The position numbers and the translations under genes were made by a program. This document shows positions 1 through 10,132 of a stretch of DNA of 64,000 nt, piece by piece. The stretch comes from Diabrotica undecimpunctata (taxonomy: Eukaryota; Arthropoda; Insecta; Coleoptera; Chrysomelidae): contig NC_092809.1 of assembly GCF_040954645.1 (NCBI RefSeq), forward strand, positions 84,356,573-84,420,572. Reading direction: 5' to 3'. Every line of letters starts with the position of its first letter. Positions within the stretch are counted from its first letter, which is position 1. A model generated the notes under the pieces. The model did no database searches. It saw nothing but the letters and a program-made list of their open reading frames with translations, and had not been told where the DNA came from.

Positions 1-199
<199 letters not shown>

Positions 200-211
200 G
201 GAGGTGACCAT

Positions 212-626
212 ACAAAACAATAATACTTGTGAATTTTGGTATAAAATGCCTTTAATAAAGTTAATATTTACCGAAATATTAAATAAAATAAAAATATTAG
301 CAGGATAGAATAGTAGGATTTGACAAAATAACAAAATAATTGGATTTTACATTAAACATTTTACGTTTTGTATTAAATTAAAGTCATAATCAAAATATTT
401 TATTTATAAACCAAATTAAGAAATAGTTAAACTAAATAACATTAAACTTTTTGTCAAAGTAAGTGTTCGATATGTCCACCATTTTCTTTAATTTATTTGT
501 CAATGTTATTTTGTCAAATCCTACTATTCTATCCTGCTAATATATTTATTTTATTTAATATTTCGGTAAATATTAACTTTATTAAAGGCATTTTATACCA
601 AAATTCACAAGTATTATTGTTTTTGT
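212..626. repeat. Foldback element: near-perfect ~120 bp inverted repeat
   Basis: The left arm (about 212-332) and right arm (about 505-626) are reverse complements with about one substitution and one extra T. They are separated by a ~172 bp AT-rich spacer. The inner ends of the arms carry the motif CAGGATAGAATAGTAGG and its complement. There is no coding sequence. The arm identity suggests a young foldback or MITE-like element, or a recent inverted duplication. The family is unknown. Confidence 0.85.
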
Positions 627-677
627 CTAATTTTCTTTCGTTGTTTGGAGTAATTGCGTTAAATCTGAATTATGTAG

Positions 678-1113
678 TTGATTTGTAAAATGCGATTATC
701 TCGAAAACTGTTGAGTTTTGAAATTATTAACAAGTATACCTCTTTTTTGTTAAAATAATGTATCTTTATTATTTTATATCACAAACACCGGTAATTTAAA
801 GAGCAAAAAAGTTAAGTGCAAATGTATACCAAATATGTGGCATATGTGGCGCCCTCTATCAGCTACATTAAAGTGTGCATCAAATTATAATTTATGATGT
901 TCAATAGTACCCAGTTATGAATTTTGATACATACTTAAATGTTCACAAAAATAAAAGTTATAGCAAAAATTAAAATTTTAAATTTCCACTTTAACACCCT
1001 GTATATTTCTTAATATCAACATTTTATTAAAACAATTTAGCTTAAATCGTAATATTTTAAAGTGTAGAATCTACGGTTTCTTTTTGTACAATTACTTAAG
1101 GACCACCCTGTAT
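678..1113 (+). repeat. ~430 bp interspersed repeat, copy 1
   Basis: It starts TTGATTTGTAAAATGCG and ends GGACCACCCTGTAT. It matches 1731-2159 in the same orientation along its whole length, with scattered substitutions and small indels. It contains a second internal CACCCTGTATAT. It looks like a non-autonomous mobile repeat. It directly abuts the inverted P-transposase segment, so its right end is a rearrangement breakpoint. Confidence 0.8.
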
Positions 1114-1725
1114 GTATACATATAACTTGCAACAGTGTTACTTAAAATTTGAGATGCTAGTTTTACTCGCATTTTTTCAAAAGATGTAGGATATATAATA
1201 TATGGGAGTGTGTTAGTTTTGGTGCACACTTATAGAACTGCTTTTTATCTTCATGATAAAAAGTTTCTATAAATGACCAAGATGTTTTTTTGTCATCAAA
1301 ATAAAAAACATTATTAATTAAGTTATTTCTAGTGGCTTTAATTAAATGACATGGATCAAATATATAAACAATTTTTTGTCCATTGACATCAAATTCTGAG
1401 TTAGTTGGAGAAATCCCCAGTAATTTACTCAATTTTAGAAAATTCGATCCCATATCAGTAAAAAGACAATTCACATATAAACCTAATTGAAATAGTTTAG
1501 AAATACATTCTTTTATAATAGGAAGAAGGTGTATTTTATATATGTGTTTATATTTGCTTCAAAGGTAGTGTTTACAAAGAAATATGCTAGTTGTTGTTTC
1601 CAATTTGAATATAAGCCTCGAACCATTATCATAAGTACATTTTGTGCAATTATTGATTCCTTGTTGCCATTTCCTATATCATATAGACCAACAATCTCAT
1701 CATGACCTGTATCAAAAAATAAATT
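1114..1725 (-). pseudogene. P-element/THAP9-type transposase, central (catalytic) segment, inverted and broken
   Basis: Read on the minus strand this gives three consecutive blocks typical of P-element transposases. The first is about 1713-1570, with DEIVGLYDIG and RGLYSNWKQQLAYFF. The second, 1530-1163, has LFTDMGSNFLKLSKLLG, then IFDPCHLIKATRNNL and CAPKLT. The third, about 1190-1120, has YPTSFEKMRVKLASQ and ends at SNTVASYM. At least two frame changes separate the blocks, so no intact protein is made. In the family this part is the RNase H-like DDE core and GTP-binding region. The next block expected in the protein (YISLGILPSDA) lies on the opposite strand at 2156 onwards. The segment has therefore been inverted relative to its own C-terminus. 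Confidence 0.85.
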
Positions 1726-1730
1726 ACTTG

Positions 1731-2159
1731 TTGATTTGTAAAATGCGATTATCTCGAAAACTGTTGAGTTTTAAAGTTATTAACAAGTATACCTTTTTTT
1801 TGTTAAAATTTTCTATCTTTAATATTTTTTATCACAAACACCGGTAACTTAAAAAGCAAAAAAGTTAGGTGCAAATAAATGCCACATATGTGGCATATGT
1901 GGCGCCCTCTATCAGCTACATTAAAGTATGCATCATATTATAATTTCTGATGATCAATAGTACCCAGTTATGAATTTTTATACATAAATGTTCACAAACA
2001 AAGTTATAGTGAAAATTAAAATTTTTAATTTCCACTTTAACACCCTGTATCTTTCCTAATATCAACATCTTATTAAAGCAATTTGACTTAAATCGCAATA
2101 TTTTAAAGTGTAGAATCTATGGTTTCTTTTTGTACAATTACTTAAGGACCACCCTGTAT
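1731..2159 (+). repeat. ~430 bp interspersed repeat, copy 2
   Basis: Same element and orientation as 678-1113. Its right end, ACCACCCTGTATATT, runs straight into the codons for YISLGILPSDA of the transposase C-terminal segment. The copy therefore interrupts what was a continuous transposase reading frame. Confidence 0.8.
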
Positions 2160-3083
2160 ATTTCTCTTGGTATTCTTCCATCAGATGCATTGGGAACAAT
2201 ACAAATTATTGAAAAATTTAATAATTTGTTTGATATTTTAAATTCTACTGATAAGAATAATCCTAACAAATTTAAAAATGTATTTGAGGGAACTGATTTT
2301 CAGATCAATTATTCTATGATAGATTTGGTACATAAACTGAAAATATTAGATAAAACGGGAAAAGATGTAACATGTCGTTTGCGATTAAAAAAGTGTTGGA
2401 TTGTAACAATGAATGGTGTTAAAAAGCTTTGGGATAACTTAAAGTCTCATGATTTTAAATACTTAAAAACAAGAAGACTTAACCAAGACTGTGTGGAAAA
2501 TTATTTTGGTAGTATAAGACAACAAGGTGGAAATTCCATCAATCCAACTCCCATACAATTTCAGAGGGCATTTAAAAAACTATTTTGTCAAAATTTTATG
2601 CATTCTAACAAAATGAATTGCAAAGATGATTTAGTTAAACGTTTAATGGATTTAAATGTAAAACAAACTTGTAGTCAACAATACTCTCCAGTGAAGGCTC
2701 TTTCGCTTCCAGATTGTGATTACAGAACAGAAAAACTAACAACCCAAAATGTTTTTCAATATGTATGTGGTTATTTAATTAAAAAGGCTCTCAATATTCA
2801 TGTTTTTCATATATGTATTAAATATTCAAAGGAAATTAAAGAACTAGATAGTAGTTTGTTATTGACACATTTTAAAGCATACAATATTGATAAATGTGAT
2901 TATGGGGGACTGAGAACTCCAAGTGAGGACTTCGTTCAATTTATTTATAAATTAGAAATAATGTTTTGTTCTTCATTTGAAGACATATTAACTAAAGGTG
3001 AAATATCGCACTCATACCTTAGGGTCATGAAAGAAGTTCCTTTTAAACATCCATTTGATTCATTTCCATATTATATGTTATAA
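2154..3083 (+). pseudogene. P-element/THAP9-type transposase, C-terminal segment
   Basis: An open frame of about 305 codons ends in TAA at 3083. It carries P-element transposase C-terminal signatures: YISLGILPSDALGTI near the start, then a Leu-rich helical stretch, LNQDCVENYFGSIRQQGG, NPTPIQFQRAFKKLF, and later NVFQYVCGYLIKKAL. It is open to the stop, so its coding potential decayed later than that of the central segment. Any ATG at its start would fall inside the ~430 bp repeat and is not a real start. With 1114-1725 it represents roughly the last two thirds of a transposase. No THAP domain and no terminal inverted repeats were recognised for this copy. Confidence 0.88.
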
Positions 3084-3099
3084 AATTATTTATTCGTTT

Positions 3100-3587
3100 A
3101 CGGTTATTTTATTCTTTAAAATATTTTAACGCAGATCTTAAAAGTAACAAAATAAAAAAAGGGGATAAAAAATTAAAAATATTATCCCATGTTTAAATAT
3201 TTAAAATTGGTGTAATTTTGTATCATACTTTGTTCAATATTACAATCAATCTTGTAGAACACCTGTTTGTCTATCTACTTTATTATAACTTTATTACAAA
3301 CAGTGCAATCATGCATTTGTCAATATCCACATATATAAGTAAAGGCATTTTCTGTACACCTGTAGTTGGAATCTGGAATGGATATAGCGGTATTTATATT
3401 TTTTGTAACATTTATAGGTTCGAAAATATTATGTTTGATATTATTTAAACCTGTTAATATAATCTCTAAGTCATCTGCTTACTTCATATGTTCCAGGTGT
3501 AAAAATTAAGACAAAATAATATTAGATTATTAGATTATAATATATCCATATTATAATCTAAGCTTCCTAAATAAACATTATTATTAG
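3100..3587. other. AT-rich DNA, nothing recognised
   Basis: Short chance open frames only. I see no TE motif, splice-framed exon or RNA gene. This is presumably 3' flank of the transposase relic. Confidence 0.5.
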
Positions 3588-3921
3588 TATTAATTACAAT
3601 AAATTTCTATTATTATTATTATTGTATTTTATTACAATTTTTGACCCCTCCCTACCACAAATGTGATATATCCAGGCGAATTGAATGTAGTACTGTACAA
3701 CCAGAAGGTTCAGAGACCTCAGATGCACAGAAAGAGAAATCGAAGGGGTATACGTGTATATTAATTACAATAAATTTTTATTATTATTCTGTTTTATTAC
3801 ACCTTTTTACCCTTTCCTACCATCAATTTGATATGTCCTGGCGAGTTGAATTTAGTCCTACAGTATAACCAGAAGTTTCAGAGACCTTAGATGCATAGAA
3901 AGAAATCGAAGGGGTATACAG
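3588..3921. repeat. Tandem duplication, two ~165 bp units
   Basis: Both units start ATTAATTACAATAAATTT (3588 and about 3759) and run through a (TTA)n-like stretch and CAGAGACCT...AGATGCA to GAAGGGGTATAC (about 3754 and 3919). They differ by substitutions and small indels. No coding content. Confidence 0.75.
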
Positions 3922-4600
3922 TTATTCTAGCCGCAGCTACAGAGTTTTTACGTGCAGCGAAAATATCATGGTGTTGGAGGTTAATAGATATTCACATTCA
4001 AAGAAATTCCTTAACAGGAAACAAAAAAAGTCAGCAACTTAAGAGAAAGTTAATGGAAATTTAAAAAGTATAATTCTGTATTGATAAGTAAAAAAGTCTT
4101 GAGTCAAAATATAGATTTTGAGTGATGAAGTTTTTTATTAACCTTAAAAAAAAACGATGAAAAGTAATAGAAATCGACTGCTTTTCATCTCTTTTTTGAA
4201 ATTAACTCTCAAATTCAATCGCTTTTTATCGGTTTTTTAACGTACTAAAATACTTTTAGTACGTTAATTTGTTTGTTAAAAAAAACAAATCGATATTTTT
4301 GACTTTTTTATTTATCTTTATATTAAATTTAACTATTTAATTATCAGTACAGAATTGATATATAAGTTATATTAAATTTTAGAGAAAAAATAAAACTCAT
4401 ACAAAACACATTACTTAAAAATGATTACTTCGTTTCTCAGTATAACCATAATTTGACTACAGTTTTGAACGACTTCCTCACTACTTTTCTTCGTGTAGTA
4501 GTAAGTAGTTTCATTGCCACTGTCACTCCGAAATTTCTGTCCTCCCAACATCAAAGGTTCCGACAAAGCTTTCGCTTCTTGTTGGGATGGAGTATTCTGT
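3922..4600. other. AT-rich left flank of the composite element
   Basis: Mostly low-complexity DNA. It holds one short perfect palindrome (4237-4267) and a minus-strand open stretch of about 66 codons (4411-4611) that I do not recognise. The composite insertion at 4609 cuts the 5' end of that stretch, so it could be an exon fragment of a host gene, but nothing confirms this. Confidence 0.4.
4237..4267. repeat. Perfect short palindrome
   Basis: Arms TTAACGTACTAAAA and its exact complement (14 bp each) surround a 3-nt TAC loop. It is not followed by a U-run in a coding context, so I do not call it a terminator. Confidence 0.8.
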
Positions 4601-4601
4601 G

Positions 4602-4608
4602 GTAGTAG
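4602..4608. repeat. Target site duplication of the composite element, left copy
   Basis: GTAGTAG directly precedes the left terminal repeat and is repeated at 37482-37488, directly after the right terminal repeat. If the final G of the right repeat is counted as target, the match becomes GGTAGTAG, 8 bp, the size generated by P-superfamily and hAT transposases. Confidence 0.7.
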
Positions 4609-4632
4609 CATTGTTTAAATAGGACTAGTTAG
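4609..4632 (+). repeat. Left terminal inverted repeat (outer)
   Basis: 24 bp, perfect inverse of 37458-37481 and of the internal copy 22005-22028. Identity continues four more positions with one mismatch. Confidence 0.85.
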
Positions 4633-4786
4633 CCAACGCAATGTATAAATTTGTTTGATTCTAATTGAGACAGTCACTAGATGTCACCACTCTTTCTGTC
4701 TCAATAGATTTTAATCATTGTTTAAATAGGACTAGTTAGCCAACGCAATGTATAAATTTGTTTGATTCTAATTGAGACAGTCACTA
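4609..4786 (+). repeat. Tandemly duplicated ~107 bp left terminus
   Basis: 4609-4715 is repeated from 4716. The second copy is split by the Jockey LINE at 4787 and resumes at 11211-11261. Each copy carries a subterminal hairpin (TTGAGACAG ... CTGTCTCAA). The element therefore has two left ends in a row; only the outer one borders the target duplication. Confidence 0.85.
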
Positions 4787-5300
4787 TCAGTAGTTTTGAT
4801 CAGTAGTATCAGTAAGTTCGGCTATAGCAGTCGGACGATACGGACGCGAGTCAGCGAAGTGTACTTAGGTGGGGACAACTGACCTGTTGCCAACGGAGCT
4901 TCTCAGCTCCCGGTGTGTAAGACACCGTGCGTGACACAGGCACTTGTTTTCAAATAAGTGAAGAGTGGATGCGAGGCTGTCATTAAGTTAAACCTCGAGG
5001 GGTTGCCTTTATAGGCTCCTCGTAGGAGGCTTTTGATAGCTTCGTGTTTACGAAAAATTTCGGGTTCATCTCAGTGGGTCGACAGGGATGACACTGTAAG
5101 GCTTAGTAATTTGTATTCTAAGTCGGACAGAAACGGCCCCTGCCTCTGAGGTGAGAGAAACGGCAAGAGAATCCCTCCCTGAGAAATCAGGGAGTGAACT
5201 ACCGCGAGGTTGCTGGGACGACACCCAGGAAAACTGTCAGGCAGCGGCTTGACAGGAAGAAAAAAACAGAGTCTACTAAGTAGTAAATTCTCAGTCTTTT
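4787..5300 (+). promoter_or_regulatory. 5' leader of the Jockey-clade LINE, expected internal promoter
   Basis: It begins ATCAGTAGTTTTGATCAGTA directly at the target-site junction and is richer in G+C than its surroundings. Jockey-type LINEs carry a TATA-less internal RNA polymerase II promoter at the very start of this region. No individual element is proven from sequence. ORF1 starts at 5301, or at the second ATG at 5331. Confidence 0.5.
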
Positions 5301-7433
5301 TTGAACCTATGTTCACCGCCTTACGGCAACATGAGTGACTGCCCTCCCCAAAATAATGTTGTCACGCAGGTGGCAACATGCGAAGAAGAAGATGATGACA
5401 GGCCCCAGTCATCCACCCCATCTGTCTCAGCTGCAATAGATTTGTATAACAATTTCACCGCGAGCCTTAACGACCCCACGATAAATCTACTAACTTCCTC
5501 CGATGACGACTCCTCTTATTCGCCCGAGTCCGAGGACGAGAAAAATAATAGCGAAGATGATATGGACGCAGCCATCCCCGACGAAGCTTTGAACGCTGAG
5601 TCGGACGCACCGTTGAACGTTCAGTCGGACGACCATCTGAACGTCGAGTCGGACGTACCATTAAACGCCGTAGCCCCGCCCCTAGAAGAAAATAACGTCG
5701 AGATGGAAGCACCATCTAAACAACTGAAGAGACAGCGTGCCCCAGAAATAGACGAAGACGAAGAGGAAAGGAAAAAAGCAAAAGAAATGGAAGCCATCGA
5801 AAGAGCCAAGGAACTAAGTAGGTCAGTCAATGCACTGACCGAACAGATGAAGGATATGAAAAGAGAAATGCGTGCCAGGGAAGAGAAACTTCTTAGCCAG
5901 CTAAACGAGCTAAGAAAAGAAAACCAAGAGAAAGATCGGGAGGTCAAGAGACTTACCGACAAAATACTCGAGTTAATGGACGCATTAACACAACAACGCA
6001 ACGAGGCAAAACTCGTAAAAGAGAAAGCAGATGCAATCCAAGAACCACCACCACCAAAAGAAAAACCAGCCAAGTCGAATTCGGCGAAAAAAACGAATTC
6101 GAAAAAAGTAACTCACAAAGAAGTTACAGCCATACCAATCACCACTAGTGACGACGCTATGGAACTTGAAGCTGAAGATGAATGGCACTCCACCTGCAAC
6201 ATCGAGTGGAAAACAGTTGAAAACAAAAAACCAAGACAAAGCGCTGCGGAAAAGCAAACCCAGCTGATCCAAAAGCGAAACGAAGAAGCAATGACAAAAA
6301 CAATCAAATCAAGGCAGGAGAACAGACAAACTCCTGAAAATAAAAAAGAGTCAACGACAAAGGAGTCGCAACCTCCTACCAAAAAAGTTGACGCAAAGAA
6401 AAAGGAGGCGCAAACTCCTACCAAAAAAGTTGCCAGCACGGAGTCACAACCTCCGAACAAAAAAGTTGATGAAAAAGTGACCCCTGAGATCACACCTGAA
6501 GTGGTCTCCACTCCAAAACAATTAAAACCACCGGCGATTATCTTAAAATCAGTCGGCGAACATCAGAGGATACTGCAGCAAGCTGCAGCAATGAAAATAA
6601 TCTCGGCAAATAAATTTGCCAGATCAGGAAGATCAATCGTCATCCAGACAAAGACCAGGGAGGATTACCTGAAAATGGTAAGACTTCTAGAGTCTTACAC
6701 ACCAAAGATCGATTTTATCGCGTATCCTATTGATACCGATAAAATGAAAAGAGTTATCATTAGAGGACTATCGGCAAAAACCGATACGAATCTAATCTTA
6801 AACGAAATTATAAGCAAAGGAGTGGAGGCCACCAAGGTCGTCAATATGATCTCCAAGAAACCGGATAAGAAACCCCTCCCAATGTTTTTAGTAACAATAA
6901 AAGCAGAAGAGGACGCCAAAATCAAAAACATATCTGACCTATGTTATATGAGGATCAGCATTGAAGACGAGATGAAGTCAAGACAAGAAACAATCCAATG
7001 TTTCAATTGTCAAGGCTTCTACCACAGTTCTAAATCTTGCCACTGTGGATCAAGATGTGTAAAGTGCGGAGGAAACCACCTTAGTAGCGAATGCGAAAAG
7101 GACAGGGAAACCGATCCAAAATGCGCTAATTGCGAACAAGCGCACACAGCAAACTACCGCGGATGCCCAAGAGCTCCAAAGAAGAAAGCCGCCCCACAAC
7201 AACAAAGGGCAAGGCCTATCAATGCAAGTAACTCCAACAAAGGTGTTAGCTACGCTCAGGCTACCAAAAAGCCTGAAAGCGTACCCCAAGAGAATACAGC
7301 TACAAACGAAGCAGCTGCATTAATAGCAAAATTCAACGCCGATCTAAATGCTAAAATGGCACATGTCACCAGCATGCTAGATCAAGTACAACAGGTAATG
7401 ACAGCCATAGGAAACATAGGTCAGAAATGTTAA
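5301..7433 (+). CDS. LINE ORF1 protein (Gag-like, zinc knuckles), Jockey clade
   Basis: 710 codons, intact. ORF1 proteins bind the element RNA and help carry it to its integration site. In order: an acidic Ser/Asp/Glu-rich N-terminus (~20-140) with degenerate LNVQSD-type repeats; a long charged coiled coil (~150-245); a Lys-rich linker with three PPTKKV-like repeats (~355-400); a PRE_C2HC-type domain (~470-550); and three zinc knuckles (~567-635) reading CFNCQGFYHSSKSC, CVKCGGNHLSSEC and CANCEQAHTANYRGC; then a short C-terminal helix. The first ATG is in frame from 5301, but MSDCPPQNN at 5331 may be the real start. The stop overlaps the ORF2 start by 7 nt. The first domain half is longer and more acidic than in the best-known Jockey proteins. 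Confidence 0.93.
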   Translation: MNLCSPPYGNMSDCPPQNNVVTQVATCEEEDDDRPQSSTPSVSAAIDLYNNFTASLNDPTINLLTSSDDDSSYSPESEDEKNNSEDDMDAAIPDEALNAESDAPLNVQSDDHLNVESDVPLNAVAPPLEENNVEMEAPSKQLKRQRAPEIDEDEEERKKAKEMEAIERAKELSRSVNALTEQMKDMKREMRAREEKLLSQLNELRKENQEKDREVKRLTDKILELMDALTQQRNEAKLVKEKADAIQEPPPPKEKPAKSNSAKKTNSKKVTHKEVTAIPITTSDDAMELEAEDEWHSTCNIEWKTVENKKPRQSAAEKQTQLIQKRNEEAMTKTIKSRQENRQTPENKKESTTKESQPPTKKVDAKKKEAQTPTKKVASTESQPPNKKVDEKVTPEITPEVVSTPKQLKPPAIILKSVGEHQRILQQAAAMKIISANKFARSGRSIVIQTKTREDYLKMVRLLESYTPKIDFIAYPIDTDKMKRVIIRGLSAKTDTNLILNEIISKGVEATKVVNMISKKPDKKPLPMFLVTIKAEEDAKIKNISDLCYMRISIEDEMKSRQETIQCFNCQGFYHSSKSCHCGSRCVKCGGNHLSSECEKDRETDPKCANCEQAHTANYRGCPRAPKKKAAPQQQRARPINASNSNKGVSYAQATKKPESVPQENTATNEAAALIAKFNADLNAKMAHVTSMLDQVQQVMTAIGNIGQKC

Positions 7434-10132
7434 TACACCAAACGGAAGATCTTCGCATTGGGTCATGGAACTCCGGCGGATTATCCAAAAAAATCAACCT
7501 TCTGGACGAAATGTTAAATAGATTAGAGCTCGATATAGTAGCCTTACAAGAAACCAAATTAGTGGAAAGGAAGAAAACAAAATTTCCCGGCTACGATATC
7601 TACAGGACGGATCACAGAGCACTATCAGGTGGAACAGCCATAATTGTGAAAAAAGAAATCGAACACGAACACATCCCAACACCAGATGGACTGGTCACAA
7701 TGGAAGCCACACTCATAAGAATAAAAGCGAACAACGACTCATTAAAAATAGTGTCTGCATATGTCAGACCAAATGAACCGATCCTAGATGAAGACTTGAG
7801 CCTAATATTAAACTCAGAAGAGCCTACAATAATAATAGGAGACCTTAATGCGAGATCTCCCAATTGGCACGACAGGACGACCAACAACAACGGACGACGA
7901 CTATGCAACCATCTGGAAAATAGACCCAATACGTACGTGATCGGACCAACTGAGCCGACATGCTTTCACGGACAACTTCCCACCCATCTAGACATTGCAA
8001 TCCTACACAACGTGGGTCAGCAATATGAGATACACTCTCTTAACGAAGGCGATTCGACACATAACTTAATCGTCCTGACCCTGGGCGCAATAGAAACAAA
8101 CTATTTGCAGCCCCACAAAAGAAAAAAGACCAGTTGGCCAAACTACAGAAGAATTGTGAGCGAGAACATCGGTAATATCCCCACAATCAACAATATAACA
8201 GAATTAGAAGACAGTGTAACAAAACTAGAGGAAACAATTAACAACGCTATCGATGCCAGCTCTAAAACAGAAACCACAACCAGACAAAAAGGAAGATTTA
8301 GGGATATAAGCACAGAACTTAAAAACCTAATCAAACAGAAAAACCGAAAAAGAAGAAGAGCATACCGCACCAGAACGGTAGAAGACAAAAGGATTGCAAA
8401 TGAGCTAGATAGGGAAGTGAAAAAACAACTTCAAAATCATCGAAACGAAAGCTGGGACTCCTATATCGAAGAGCTAAATCCAAACAAATCTGCGTTCTGG
8501 AAATTATCAAAAATTCTACGTAAAGACAAAAAACCCATACCCCCTCTACACGGAGTAAACGGGATTGTCTACACAGAAAACGAAAAAGCAGAAGTCCTAA
8601 AAGACGAAATAGAAAGGGCGTGTAGAAACAACGAACACCCCAACGAAGACATAGACTTCGAAGAAGAGGTAGAGAGGACAGCAAGAAGACTAAAAAGGAC
8701 AAAAGGCAGAATAGGGATACTTCATACATCTCCTGAAGAAATAAAGGAACTCATCAAGCAGACCAATGCCAAAAAAGCCCCTGGTCCAGACAACATCACA
8801 AACAGGGCGCTGAAAAACCTACCCACAAAAGCTATTGTCTATATTACCAACATCATAAACAATATGCTAAAACTAAGATATTTCCCAGACAGATGGAAGG
8901 AAGCTCACATAATAATGATTGCAAAACCAGGGAAAAATGGCACATTTCCTCAAAACTACAGACCAATCAGCTTACTATCATCAATAAGCAAGATTGCGGA
9001 AAGAGTCATTCTAAAAAGACTGAATGAAGAATCTCAAGCATTACACACCATTCCAGAAGCTCAATTCGGTTTCAGAAGTGAACATTCCTGTGAATTACAG
9101 GCACTAAGACTCACAGAATTTATAACCAAAGGATTCAACGAAAAAGCATACACAGCAACCGCATTTCTGGACGTCAGTAAAGCATTTGACAGAGTCTGGC
9201 ACAAAGGACTCATATATAAAATGAACTCATTGGGATACAGCGAGGCGATGACATGTCTCCTTGCGTCATACCTTGCTAACAGGAGGTTCCGAATTCGTAT
9301 AGGGGCAACCCTGTCTGAAGTCGGAGCCCTGGAAGCGGGTGTGCCTCAGGGTGCTGTGTTATCACCATATCTGTACACCATCTATACGGCCGACACGCCA
9401 ACAGAACCCGGATCTCTGTTAAGTCTTTACGCAGACGATACAGCAATAGCGGTTAGCTGGAGAAACCCGGATCATGCAGCTAATCATCTGCAAAGAGCAC
9501 TAAATAGATTTCAACGATGGTGCATAAAATGGAAAATAGCCTTAAACCCAGACAAAACTCAGGCTGTAATGTTTAGTCATAGGAAAAGTGTACCAAACCG
9601 AGAAATTACGATAAACAACACCCCAGTCGAATGGACCAACCAGGCAAGATACCTAGGAGTGTTACTCGATAAGAAGCTAACATTCACAGAACACATCAAC
9701 CAACAGGTATATAAAGCCAAAGCGCTGAAAAGTCAGCTCTCAACGCTCATAGGAAGAAGAAGCAAACTTAGATTTAAAACCAAAATCAGGGTTGCAAACA
9801 GCATCATCATGCCAGTCTTAACGTACGCCTCGGCAGCCTGGGGACATACCTGCAAGTCAAACAGGATGAAGATTCAGAGATCTCAGAACCAAATCATTCG
9901 AGATGCATTAAAAATACCAAAATACGTACCTCTAAGGTACGTATTCAGAGACTCAGGACAAACCAGGATACTACGGACGCTAGACGAAAGAGCTTACGAT
10001 ATATTCAACGGACTTACAAACCACCCTAGTAGGATGCTAAGAGAGCTGACAAACTACAACGAAAACATCAGGACGGTACACAGAAGACCAAAACAACAAA
10101 TTGCAAGATATAGGGAGAACCCAAACGAATAA
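7427..10132 (+). CDS. LINE ORF2: endonuclease-reverse transcriptase, Jockey clade
   Basis: 901 codons, intact. It nicks target DNA and reverse-transcribes the element RNA from the nick. The APE-type endonuclease is at ~1-225, with GSWNSGGLSKK, LQETK, IIIGDLNARSPNWH and the terminal GDSTHNLI motif. The reverse transcriptase is at ~440-740, with AQFGFR, FLDVSKAFDRVW, GVPQGAVLSPYLY and the catalytic YADD at residues 668-671. A thumb and C-terminal region follow, with YLGVLLDKKL and PRYVFRD-like blocks. There is no RNase H, as usual in Jockey. The start ATG lies within ATGTTAA, which also ends ORF1, so translation probably depends on termination-reinitiation. All expected catalytic residues appear to be present. 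Confidence 0.94.
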   Translation: MLIHQTEDLRIGSWNSGGLSKKINLLDEMLNRLELDIVALQETKLVERKKTKFPGYDIYRTDHRALSGGTAIIVKKEIEHEHIPTPDGLVTMEATLIRIKANNDSLKIVSAYVRPNEPILDEDLSLILNSEEPTIIIGDLNARSPNWHDRTTNNNGRRLCNHLENRPNTYVIGPTEPTCFHGQLPTHLDIAILHNVGQQYEIHSLNEGDSTHNLIVLTLGAIETNYLQPHKRKKTSWPNYRRIVSENIGNIPTINNITELEDSVTKLEETINNAIDASSKTETTTRQKGRFRDISTELKNLIKQKNRKRRRAYRTRTVEDKRIANELDREVKKQLQNHRNESWDSYIEELNPNKSAFWKLSKILRKDKKPIPPLHGVNGIVYTENEKAEVLKDEIERACRNNEHPNEDIDFEEEVERTARRLKRTKGRIGILHTSPEEIKELIKQTNAKKAPGPDNITNRALKNLPTKAIVYITNIINNMLKLRYFPDRWKEAHIIMIAKPGKNGTFPQNYRPISLLSSISKIAERVILKRLNEESQALHTIPEAQFGFRSEHSCELQALRLTEFITKGFNEKAYTATAFLDVSKAFDRVWHKGLIYKMNSLGYSEAMTCLLASYLANRRFRIRIGATLSEVGALEAGVPQGAVLSPYLYTIYTADTPTEPGSLLSLYADDTAIAVSWRNPDHAANHLQRALNRFQRWCIKWKIALNPDKTQAVMFSHRKSVPNREITINNTPVEWTNQARYLGVLLDKKLTFTEHINQQVYKAKALKSQLSTLIGRRSKLRFKTKIRVANSIIMPVLTYASAAWGHTCKSNRMKIQRSQNQIIRDALKIPKYVPLRYVFRDSGQTRILRTLDERAYDIFNGLTNHPSRMLRELTNYNENIRTVHRRPKQQIARYRENPNE

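Noticed and set aside
4237..4267. Palindrome as transcription terminator
   Set aside because: No adjacent gene and a eukaryotic context.
4411..4611. Possible host exon at the composite's left border
   Set aside because: Open stretch and a CAG-type acceptor are suggestive, but there is no homologue, no partner exon and no donor; kept only as a remark.
5467..8729. Several 80-150 codon minus-strand frames under the Jockey LINE
   Set aside because: Antisense shadows of ORF1 and ORF2, no independent motifs.
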